A DNA stretch of 64,000 nt from Eumeta japonica. Taxonomy: Eukaryota > Arthropoda > Insecta > Lepidoptera > Psychidae. Under the pieces are notes generated by a model. It made no database searches, was not told the origin of the DNA, and saw only the letters and a list, made by a program, of their open reading frames with translations. Location: assembly GCA_005406025.1 (NCBI GenBank), contig BGZK01000535.1, positions 1 to 64,000 of the forward strand. The letters run 5' to 3'. This document shows, in pieces, positions 54,931-64,000 of this stretch. The translations under genes and the position numbers were made by a program. Position 1 is the stretch's first letter. The number at the start of each line of letters is the position of its first letter.

Positions 54931-57200
54931 TTTAAAAGCAAAACGAATAACTAAACATGGCCGATCAAAATAAAAATAATTTTAAATTTAATTTTCGTCC
55001 GTAACTTGAACATAATGCGACATAAAATATAGCTTTTATGTGACGATCAAATAGCATATCAGACAGACGAACGTATGACGAAGTGCGTTAATTTAAACCG
55101 TAGACGTTATGTATGAAAACAAATATACAATAACTCGGTTATGTAAGCCCGCCTTTAAATTAGTCTCAACTTTCGATAATTTGAAATAACCCACCTAATA
55201 AATTACCCCAATAAATATGTATAGCATAAACACGACAATGTCGTTCGTCAATGCAAATTTTAATCCAAAAAAAATATTACGAATTGCACCGACTGGAGCT
55301 ATTAAACATACATATTTTAAACCGGTTAACTCGGAAATTTACAATGATATAAACATATTTTCAACTCATTTATTAATTAACTTACCAGTACATGTACCTA
55401 TTTATAATATACGGCGTAACAACTTGTACTTGACACTAATGGTTGTTATCGACGAGCGAGCTTTGCTGCGAGTCTGTTCGCTCGTTCGAAGCTCGCTGAC
55501 GGATTAACGCAAGACCGCTTATTTGTGAGCCAGGGTCGCTTGAAATTTGGCGCAACGCGGCAGCACTGAAACCTTCGTGAGGTATTACAGCTTCTCTCAC
55601 GATTATACATACCTTACTTCTCTAGGTATCTACAGAATCATTGAATTAAGTAGCTCATTATACATATCTTTTAACAATCTCATGTAGTCGGTCGGTTCTG
55701 CAGTAGCAGCTCTATTTTTGTACGCTACTGTTTGTTTCGGTCTTCCAACCAGCTTTTTTTTCAAGCTCTGGGACGCTTCCTATTCCTTTCTGATATTATT
55801 TTGATTGCTGTTTTCAAATAAAATAGACTTTCTTCTATGGAAATTTGGTGTTCATGTTTGATATCAAATCGAAAATTTCATCAAACTCTAGAAAACAACC
55901 GTTTGGCTCACCTCTGTGTCAGGAATGAAGAGTCGCGAGTAAAATTGCCATAATCTTTACCACGAGCTTATGGCTCGCTAGTCGATCATAGCTTTAAGGA
56001 AAATTTATTTTGTCTATATTAATAACATCAAAATTACAATGACTGCAGATTAATTTTATTTAATTTGATTGATTGATATTTATCATTTTACGATCACGTT
56101 GAAATAAGGTAGATACATTGGGATGAGCCTTCAGTTTTTGGACAGCATTTGATAAAAACGAAGACCGCAAATAATTAATAAGGTATATTTCATTTATTTG
56201 TGTCATATATAGGCAGAAAAACATAATATTCTAAGCAATAATCATGTAAGCAGAAAGCTTAGGTCAAACTTTCACAGACTTTAAGCCTAAGCCTTTTCCG
56301 TTTGTACATACTTATACATTAACCCCATATTCATTTTGTTCTCCGTGCAAAAGAAAATAACAAATGTAAACGAGACAAATATTTTAATTTACGATTTATT
56401 TAGAAACGTTTTTAGAGATGTATTATATTATGATGATTCGTGCAAATACTGCTTATACAAAACACAACTTCAAGAACTTACATCTGTAATGTTATATTTA
56501 CATAAGTCAATAATTTGTTATTATCGTTATTAAAAGTTACATATTGTTATGTCGAATATTTCATTCGTTGGTTGAGGATTCGTGATGGAAGAGCAGATTA
56601 GAGAGTCAGCGGTAGGTTGTATGTTGTACGTTACTTCATGTTGCAGGCTGGTTTCTAATTATGAATTTCCGAGAAGTTTTCCGAGAAGCTTTATACAGTA
56701 TAACATATTTTATGTGCATTTTTAGTTTTTAAATATGTAGTTAACCGGTTAGACAAACTCTTTCGAGAACTTATGATTTGGGCAAAATTGCAACGTCATA
56801 TATTTGCGCTGAACCTGTGTGATAATCAAAAGTGCATGATGCATTTATCAGCCAACTGCGTTTATTATTTTTTTGAGCAGTGCCATTTTCACAACTTAAA
56901 GTATTAAATCGAATTAAGTATGTTTTTGAATTTAAAGCTCTTTATTACAAGCGATACAGTTCGATATTCTATACTGATTAAGTAATTAGTATTGAATATT
57001 GATAGTAATGACATAATTATGAAAAATAGACTAAAGTTTGTATTTAAATCTCACGTTGATTCGCATAAACATTTTAATTTATTGGTCGTATAATAAATAC
57101 TTTTGAGGTGATACAACAGTATAGCGTTGACAATTTAAATGTGACTCATGTTTATTCATCCAAAACAGAATAGAATCAATGTTATATTATAGCTATGACG
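54931..57200. other. AT-rich non-coding stretch with a small GC-balanced part
   Basis: A GC-balanced segment at 55440-55570 (GACGAGCGAGCTTTGCTGCG onward) has short inverted words around GCTCG. Nothing else is recognised. Short frames at 55217-55507 and 56336-56533 lack family signatures. Confidence 0.45.
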
Positions 57201-57312
57201 ATAAATTATAAAACAAGAATGGTCAAGTCGGACGCTTATATAACATCAACAATTTATTTGAACGTGTCGCGTTAACCTTTTATAAGCTGTTGAAGTACAG
57301 AGTACTGTATAG

Positions 57313-57447
57313 AACCCTTTCGATAATGACGACAACCTTAATTTCGGCAGACAACGGCTTCGATTCATCATCGACGCTACTGTCCCTGGCAGTTGTATTG
57401 TTCCTGATATCGATGAGGCACGGGCCTTAAACATCCTCAGCTTGTAA
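57313..57447 (+). pseudogene. Open segment 1 of a decayed coding region, unknown family
   Basis: Frame A is open from after a TAG at 57310 to a TAA at 57445-57447. It includes FGRQRLRFIIDATVPGS and CIVPDIDEARALNIL. The residue mix, with balanced charge and Pro/Gly/Cys, is protein-like and unlike low-complexity AT-rich frames. Frame B opens just before it ends, as if one ORF had been frameshifted. No family recognised. Confidence 0.4.
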
Positions 57448-58225
57448 CCATCTCAGATCATTGACTTCTGACGAAAACCCTTTTAAGACGAACGAAGAAT
57501 TGGACAGGTTGTCTCGGCGTATTAGAAGTTTTTGTAAAGGTCACAGATAGCGACAGGAAATGATAAACCTTCTTTCCGCTAACTTGTTCCACAAGCGAAA
57601 ACTTAATACATTGCTTTGTATCGAGGGCGGTGTCGGGTTTGTCATGCACAAGTCCAGCACTGACAAGACAGAGGAGATCGAAAGCGTCTCAAGCAGACAA
57701 CTTAGCCCAATGTTTCTAAAAACTTTTTGCAGTCACGGACCTCTTTCACAATTTAAACAGCTCCTCGGACCCTTGGCAAAAAATATTTTTGGAAATGAAA
57801 AAAACGACAATGTGTCACGTCGAGTTCACTATACAATTTCGTAATAATTATATTTACAAACTAACCTACTGCAAACCCCTGATACACATGCTACGGGTCC
57901 CACTTTAAGAAACCCTGACTTAGCCTGTACTAAAATTTACCAAATGGTATTTTTTGAATGTCATTTGAGTGTATGCACCGACTTCGATATGGTCCGTCGG
58001 CTATGTGAAGACACTTCGTCAAACCCCTTGGATTTTAGCACTAAACTATATACCCAAGAAAACGAGGAAGCGATGAGCTCCAAATGCAGTAATTTGGTAT
58101 TGCGCAGCGAAATCTAATAAGGCAGAGACTGCTTAATTTCTTGTCCAGAGAGACTTCATCATGAACGTACGCCTCAAGAAGTGGCCTCTCGGAAAATTGA
58201 GGTGGGTAAGGCTAGATGCTTTTAA
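57431..58225 (+). pseudogene. Main body of a decayed coding region, one frame nearly open for 265 codons
   Basis: Frame B runs from after a TAA at 57428-57430 to a TAA at 58223-58225. It is interrupted only by a TAG at 57548-57550 and by two tandem TAATAA pairs at 57842-57847 and 58115-58120. Residues include TNEELDRLSRRIRSFCKGHR (before the first stop), NLFHKRKLNTLLCIEGGVGF, FLKTFCSHGPLSQFKQLLGP, then after the first pair FFECHLSVCTDFDMVRRLC, and after the second CPERLHHERTPQEVASRKIE. In random sequence of this composition roughly a dozen stops would be expected. GC content is clearly above the flanks. I recognise no domain. It could be a decayed transposon ORF, an old viral insertion, or a host retropseudogene. 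Confidence 0.5.
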
Positions 58226-58278
58226 AAAAAAATCGGGGTACGATTTATTGTGACGACCTAGAGACAAATATTAACTGA

Positions 58279-58569
58279 CATCTCCTGCGCAGTGATCGAA
58301 ACGAAAGAAACGGTGTGCGTCAGCGCATACTCAGAAACAATGAATTTAAACGTAAAACTGAAAAGGGCTCGTCCCGTGATGTTCATTCGTCGGTCGACGA
58401 TTTACTATTGACAGTGTCGCAGGCGTTCGGATATTTCAATAAGTATGAAGGTTCTCAGCTGAAAGTGCAAAACCAGGTCAATTGTCTGCCAAACGCGAGC
58501 CCGTACAGACAGCGGGTTCGTGAAAACTGTTCGAGCCGTTATATAAAGTTGTTTATGGCACGAGCATAG
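58279..58569 (+). pseudogene. Open segment 3 of the decayed coding region, unknown family
   Basis: Open from after a TGA at 58276-58278 to a TAG at 58567-58569, 96 codons, in the same frame as segment 1. Contains KGSSRDVHSSVDDLLLTVSQ, AFGYFNKYEGSQLKVQNQVN and ASPYRQRVRENCSSRYIKLF. It is basic at the start, amphipathic in the middle, and similar in style to the preceding segments. There is no in-frame ATG near its start. No family recognised. Confidence 0.4.
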
Positions 58570-58849
58570 ACCAAAAACAGTCCCGCGATATTTGTGGACA
58601 AACTTTTTTTCCTTCTATTTTGGTAGTCTATTTTATTTCAGGAATAATCACAGTGAACATTCACTTGGCGAATAACAGTACAGATGAAATACGTTCTCAA
58701 CAAATAAGTCGAATATAAATCACAGTAAAAGGCGACTGCATAATGATGCTGAAAGTAAGATAACTCATAAAAAGAATAAAAGTAAGTTACGTGTAAGAGC
58801 AAACAAAGCGTTCGTTAATATCTAACGACGCATCTCAAGGCTATACGAA
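58570..58849. other. Non-coding sequence, nothing recognised
   Basis: Composition falls back to A+T-rich after the decayed coding region. Confidence 0.4.
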
Positions 58850-59030
58850 AGCTCGAAGCGGACAGAAATTATATTCCCACGGCGCGAGCGCAGCAGCCGT
58901 TCATCAAACGCGTTATCTATTAAATATATCGACGTCATATTGTTCGCTATTTTGTAAAAATTTCGATTTTAACGTTGAGCGATCGCCGCTATCAGCGCCG
59001 CATCTACGAACGGCCCATAAATCATCGGTG
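58850..59030. promoter_or_regulatory. Candidate regulatory block
   Basis: CACGGCGCGAGCGCAGCAGC, then TTAAATATATCGACGTCATA, GCGATCGCCGCTATCAGCGC and CGGCCCATAAATCATCGG. The mix of CpG-rich and A+T-rich unique sequence resembles the other candidate conserved blocks. Confidence 0.35.
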
Positions 59031-59769
59031 TTGTTACGAAAATAGAAATAACACGTTAAGGCATTAGAGTGTAGACCGCAATTAATTTTTATTTTTATAG
59101 ATAGGTAAGGTTACGGTATGCAAATGCAATCTGTGCGCCCGTTGCAGTTTCATCTGCTATAAATCAGTGGCGTTCTGCATCCGGTTCTGTTTGTTTGAGG
59201 TTAATGAAAAAAAATATCGGGGTCATGAAAAGAGCTTGTTCCTTCTTCCTTGCCTTTAGCTGAATAACAAAAACGCGTTTAGTAGTTGTTAATGCAAACT
59301 TTTCTGGTCTGTCATAGTTCAGGGATATTTTCGCGATAATATTTTTATTAAAAAACCGATTTGTTTTGAGATTACGTTCTAACCAAATATAATGCACAAT
59401 ATTGGAAACATAATTACAACTTTGACATTCACGAGAATGTCTACGTAAATATGATAGTATTCCGGCTCAGCCAGTAGAGAATCTGGCGTTTTTTAAAAAT
59501 TCGTCTGTGCTATCGCACCGCATTTTTAAAAATAATTATTTGTTTAATAGAAATAAAACCGTAAAATGTAAAATAAACACAAATACACATAAGATTGTAC
59601 GACAACGATCGGTAGTGTTGAATTGGTCAATTGTTTACGCAACATACACGAAAATAAATAAAATCGATATCGAACTAAATTGTTAAGAATCGACCGTATC
59701 ATATTCACTAAGTGATTGATTTAACGATAAAATATCATAAAACATGTTTTTAATAGCATTTTCGAAAAG
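59031..59769. other. AT-rich non-coding stretch, nothing recognised
   Basis: No recognised content. Confidence 0.5.
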
Positions 59770-60080
59770 CAAACGACGATGCGACCACTAGAGAGAAAGT
59801 GGTCACGCCGGCCCTAAAAATAGCCAACCTTAAATAAGTCACCAGTGTATTACTGACCTCATGGGCAGAAATAGGATGTGATGGGAGGCGGAAGTAGAGT
59901 AAAGAGAGGCTGCAAGTAGATAGAGGGGAAGTGGGGTGATGGAGAGGGGAGTGGGTCACTAGGACTCTCATTTAATGGATGAAATGCAACAGCGGAAGCT
60001 GCCACTTCACGTGTGTATTCTATGAGGGCGTGGTGTCTTGCCGTTGGATTCGGCCCATTTTCGTGCTGTGGCCTAGCTGA
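59770..60080. repeat. Purine-rich segment, possible dispersed repeat fragment
   Basis: GAGGCGGAAGTAGAGTAAAG, GATAGAGGGGAAGTGGGGTG and GGAGAGGGGAGTGGG form a G/A-rich tract. It is followed by GC-balanced sequence with GAGGGCGTGGTGTCTTGCCG. It starts with an inverted word GACCACTAGAGAG...AGTGGTC (near 59782-59802). The sharp composition change suggests inserted DNA, but I do not recognise the family. Confidence 0.3.
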
Positions 60081-61499
60081 CAACAGTGTGGCTCTACCGC
60101 GTTCGTTATGTACTTTAGCACAAAGGACTAGTATTTTGTTACTATTTAATGATATAGTAAATTATAACTTTTAAGAGCCGACGAATATATTTATAGTCAG
60201 ATGCTTAACATTAACTTAAATCGATCTTTCGTTAACGATATGACTATGCAGGACGATATGATATGATAGCACACATGTTGATATCTAAAATAGACTGCTT
60301 ATGCTTTGAGATTAAGAATTGGAATCATGTTAAACTTGCCGAATCATTAGACATAATCTAAGAACACTCTTATTTTATATTTGAAAAATTTAATATAACA
60401 TTTTAGTTAAATCGGTGAAATTTGTACATTTAAAAAAAGTACCTCAATAAATTACTTTTTAGGATAAATTTTCCAGAATAATTTTTATTTTTTAATTTTG
60501 CATTAGTTTACTACAGGCTATAATAACGGCAAGCGCCAATCCTATGTTAGGCATTTTTATATTACGTGACCATAAAGGCTTCATAAATGTTGGCGATATT
60601 TGCATATCACAATTAGGTGTGAAAAAAAAAATCATTTTTTTATTATCGTATATGACATATTGTTTTAAGTTTTTCTCTATTGTAGTAGGCCGTGAATAAC
60701 TTTTCAAGACTGTACTTGTTTAGATGCGTTAAGGAAAAATTATGTGAGTAAAATTTTAGAATGTCACGAAATAATACAACTTTCATCAGCATTTTAGCAC
60801 TATTAAGTTAATGATTAAACAGCATATCTCTGATAACTTCACTCGCATCTGCTAGACTGCAGACGTGACGGCGTATAGAGCCGGATCCGTTTACGCAGAG
60901 CGTCTATATATAGTTGTGTTTATTGTGTTCTAATAGTTTTAACACGTGTTTTCTTATTAAAAATATATGCGCATATATATCACACAAATAAATGATTGAT
61001 TGTTAATGATGTCAATGTTTTTCAATTAACTATTGAATATGAAATCAGTTTGTCTTAGCGCGACCTTTGATATTCATTAAAATAATATGTAGCTTCAATA
61101 ATATTTCATCAAGATGGAAAATGTCTTTTCAAGGACGCCATAAAATATGATTTTTAACTATTGTAGACGTTAAGTATGCACACTCTAATTTAATTTTACA
61201 ATTTTCATTTTCGACTTCTTATAGGTGTGTGGACGTTTCATTTGGATAATTTAATTAGAGGCAACGTAAGGCCTAAGAGTGCTTGATGAAAAAGTAGAAT
61301 AGTATTGTGCAGATATCTATTAGTTTCGTATCTTTCCTTTATCTTTTTAATTTTCGATAGAAACAACAAGTCGGCGTCCGTTTGAAGAGATGCACACGAA
61401 TCTTTGCAAATGTCGGAGATAAAGATATGCGCGTATATCTTTTTATTTATAGAGATGAAGAGGATGACAAGTTTCACATTCAACTTTTTGGTGTGTCGA
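60081..61499. other. AT-rich non-coding stretch, nothing recognised
   Basis: No recognised content; short frames at 60492-60707 and 61238-61483 lack family signatures. Confidence 0.5.
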
Positions 61500-61870
61500 G
61501 CCTAAGCTCGTTACGAATGCTAATGGGTGTGAATGCGCGATGACCGAAGATTCGCGAAATGAAAGTACATTATCATAACTTTTATGAAGTCAACGTCGAG
61601 CCACGGCATTCTGCGGTTGCGCCAGAAAGTCAACTTCGTTAGCCCTTAAAAGTGATTTATAAACGTAATAAATAACTTTTTTTTTGCGAAAGTTCGGCTT
61701 CGATAATAACTCCATTAAGTTTGATTAATGTCGAGAGTTTGCGCGAGAGTGATTTTTAGCACAATCAAAATGTTCGTAAATGGGTCCCCCGCATTTATCA
61801 GTCGACTATTAATTGACATGGATGCAATTATTATTGTCAGTTTAATTGATATTTTATACAACGCTCCCTT
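61500..61870. promoter_or_regulatory. Candidate enhancer-like block with homeodomain-type sites
   Basis: GC-balanced unique sequence carries TGCTAATGGGTGTGAATGCG, GTGATTTATAAACG, GTTTGATTAATGTCG, CCCGCATTTATCAGTCG, ATTAATTGACATGG and GCAATTATTATTGTCAG. TAAT-core and TTTAT-core sites are clustered. Regulatory role inferred. Confidence 0.4.
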
Positions 61871-62279
61871 TAAGTTTTTATATAAAGTGTAAGTACTGAA
61901 ATTTGAAGTTAAAAAGGATTTTTTAAAGAATAATTGTTAAGTCAAATAAAAAATGAATTTTATGAAGTCTCGGAATGAATTTCGATACGATCGGGGGTTT
62001 CCAAAGTATTTTGAAACTTAATTTTTTAAAATATCAAGAACCGATTTTCAAGGCCCCGCTGATCGGTATCCTAATACTTTTGACCACACCTGTGTTACGA
62101 TTTAATTGAAATTTTATTTTCACTTAAAAGGCATAAGCCGATTTTTTTTTGTGAATACTCGCATAAGTAGTTAAGTTTTAATTTTACATGTAGTTTTTAT
62201 TCGTTTAAAATGCATCAGAAATTATTACAAATTATTCATAATAAAAATGAAAATACAAACTAAGGAAAATAAAAACGAG
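61871..62279. other. AT-rich non-coding stretch, nothing recognised
   Basis: No recognised content. Confidence 0.5.
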
Positions 62280-62720
62280 AAGAGCACGCAGTTGCAAGTA
62301 CGTACCGTAGGAAGGCGCAAGCGCAGGCGGCGTCCGCGTTAACTATGATTTATAGCGCAATTAGCGACTAGCGTCTAGCTACTTCGTAAACATGCCCGCC
62401 CTTATCTGCTGAATTAGTCGCCGCGGAAGAGGAAACGCGCCGTAAATACGTCACGCGGTGTTCTAAGAGCCGGGGAAACGTGGATACGGACGTTGGGCCT
62501 TTTATGTGCATTCCCAAAACTGATCCCTTCATGGTCACGCGCCGCCAAATTTTTCGTTATTAATCATCCCGTCCGCCTTGGCGATTTCGCCGGTGCGAAC
62601 GCGCCGCTTCCTACTTCATGGGTGCTAAGGTTAGGTTCTAATTAGGGTCGGTGGGTGTATGAGGATCACGACGATGTGGAATAGGGGGTAGGTGGTCTGT
62701 TCGGTGTCGGTTCTTCTGGG
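62280..62720. promoter_or_regulatory. CpG-rich candidate regulatory block
   Basis: GGCGCAAGCGCAGGCGGCGT and GCGTTAACTATG near 62310-62347 mirror words in the 45.1-45.26 kb block. GCCCTTATCTGCTG near 62400 has a GATA-type TTATCTG core, also present in the blocks at 28.07 and 44.37 kb. G+C-rich sequence continues to about 62690, including GTGCGAACGCGCCGCTTCC. Confidence 0.4.
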
Positions 62721-62877
62721 CGACGAATCGCATTCCTGCAAATTATAAGAAAAATATGTAAATGTTTTTGGCGTCCAGAATTTATGGCCCAACGGGTTTC
62801 TTGTTCCCGTATTCAGGATATTTATTAAACCTAATTTTACTCCTGATTTGGGTATGTAGATTTTGTCATTATATATT

Positions 62878-62945
62878 CTCGTTTATTCATATTTCGTTTA
62901 TTCATATTCATATCTCGTTTATTCATATTACGTTTATTTATTTCT
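62878..62945 (+). repeat. Short tandem repeat of CGTTTATTCATATT, about 4 units
   Basis: CGTTTATTCATATT recurs with CGTTTATTCATATTCATATCT and CGTTTATTCATATTA variants, period 15-22 bp. The short frame across it is a by-product. Confidence 0.8.
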
Positions 62946-62950
62946 CTTTT

Positions 62951-63200
62951 TAAACCGATTTCAAAAAAGATGGAGGTTCTATGTTCGTTTGTGTGTATTT
63001 TTTATGTATGTTTGCCGATAATTTCGTCAGTTGTGGTCCGATTTTAAGTTTTTTTCTTGTTTGGAAGGGTATATATTACCAAGGTGGTCCCATAATGAAC
63101 AAGACATGATTTGTTAATGGGATCTAGAGAAAATCCAAGTAAAGCCTCAAATATTATAGGCTTGCACTCCATTTTTTTTAGTTGTTCAAATTTTTACCTA
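62951..63200 (+). mobile_element. Truncated copy of the AACCGACTTCAAAA-ended element
   Basis: It starts AAACCGATTTCAAAAAAGAT, then GGAGGTTCTATG, a GTATTTTTTATGTATG stretch, GTCCGATTTTAAG with a T-run, GGAAGGGTATATATTACC and GGTGGTCCCAT. This is the same order as the copy read on the minus strand at 1238-1855. The far end is not recognisable. A TAAACGGACTTCAATA word at 63819-63834 is in direct, not inverted, orientation and may be unrelated. Confidence 0.5.
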
Positions 63201-64000
63201 TAGTACTTTGTTATATCGCGCGGCTGTGCTGCTGATGGAATCTATAGCACTCTTTAATGGTTAAGAGGTAAGTGATAATAGTCCGATTTGTTGCCAGAAA
63301 AACTGCTCTTCAATCCCTATTAGCAAAACCTGGTACATACATATTTAAAATTAATTATTTATTAATTTTTTATCTTAAATGTTTTCATTCCAAGGTGACA
63401 GTCATAGTAGGAACACAACAAAACTCATAGCTATAACAGTAAAAACAGAGTGAACTAATTTAATGTCGAAATGAATTAAAATGCAATCTATATGAACTGT
63501 AAAACCTTCATACTGTTAAGAATAAGTATAATTTATATAATTTGTATAAGAATAATTTGGTAGTTGCACTTCAACTAAGAATGTAAAGACCCTGAAATAA
63601 TTACCAGTGGACAATAAATTCAGGATCGGAACTGCTTTTTTACTTGCTCTGTACTAATGTGAAACAGATGCCTAGCTAATTTTATTAACAATGGCTTGAT
63701 CCACATGTAAAGTAACTAAATGAATTATAAAGTTATAATTACTCGATAACTAAAAAATGTGAAATATATATATTATTCAAAAGGAAAACCGCGATCGAAA
63801 GACCTTTTAAATATTTTTAAACGGACTTCAATAACAATTAATCAGTTGTTCTTAGAGTCGGTTCCAGCTAAAAATAAATCAGACATAGTTGTGTCCCCTT
63901 AGAAGAAAAAGATCTCCTTTGAGTCAATATTTAACGTTTCATATTCATGTTTATATATGACATATTCTTGTGCTTTGCTTTAACCGGAACCAATTCCCAA
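63201..64000. other. AT-rich non-coding stretch, nothing recognised
   Basis: No recognised feature to the end of the window. Confidence 0.5.

Noticed and set aside
63787..63850. Right-hand terminal repeat of the element starting at 62951
   Set aside because: TAAACGGACTTCAATA is in direct, not inverted, orientation relative to the left end, so it cannot be the matching terminus.
1..64000. CRISPR array, prokaryotic operon or phage-like system
   Set aside because: There are no regularly spaced direct repeats with unique spacers, no ribosome-binding-site/ORF tiling, and coding density is near zero. The window is eukaryotic.

Overview
This 64 kb window looks like insect nuclear DNA, most likely from a moth or butterfly (Lepidoptera). 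The reasons are a strongly A+T-rich background, mariner transposase relics, RTE-type LINE 3' ends, and several dispersed repeats whose sequences I associate with lepidopteran genomes. The organism call is an inference; no host gene confirms it. I find no intact host protein-coding gene, no rRNA and no convincing tRNA. Almost all open frames are short and accidental.

The window reads as a gene desert or a very large intron. It has two layers. The first is about 20 compact blocks, many of them very G+C/CpG-rich and several with homeodomain-like TAATTA cores, spaced every few kb (471-850, 2666-3025, 11500-12130, 13085-13325, 18641-18780, 19416-19560, 21595-21730, 24714-25480, 26376-26800, 27686-28110, 36700-37040, 39700-40110, 44130-44480, 45121-45262, 49160-49480, 58850-59030, 61500-61870, 62280-62720). 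They are best read as candidate cis-regulatory or conserved non-coding elements. Two of them (28.07 and 44.37 kb) share an ordered motif string at nearly the same spacing.

The second layer is mobile DNA. There are three decayed mariner transposases (3150-4150 minus, 23205-24080 minus, 51985-52245 plus) and three RTE-type LINE ends (43.1, 50.1-50.8, 50.8-51.0 kb). A truncated endonuclease/exonuclease/phosphatase (EEP) ORF lies between 15-bp inverted repeats (47766-48497). Several short non-autonomous families are present: one ending in GAAGTCGG (1.2, 63.0 kb), one running from CGGCCAAGAGC to GGAACC (14.9, 28.4, 35.8, 40.3/41.5 kb), one ending GGTATGGAACCC (two tandem copies at 14.1-14.7 kb), one containing CAACGCA (7.8, 17.3 kb), one carrying a CA microsatellite (5.9, 38.8 kb), and a pyrimidine-rich family with a 58-bp tandem expansion (4.3 kb, with relatives elsewhere).

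The least explained stretch is 57313-58569. It is richer in G+C than its surroundings, and one reading frame stays nearly open for about 265 codons, broken at only three places, with a second frame open at both ends. It looks like a decayed protein-coding region of unknown family. A second puzzle is a pair of small protein-like open frames at 51.1-51.4 kb. Several near-perfect hairpins are scattered through the window; the one at 32797-32868 has only G:U wobbles as departures from pairing on one strand and resembles a small-RNA precursor.
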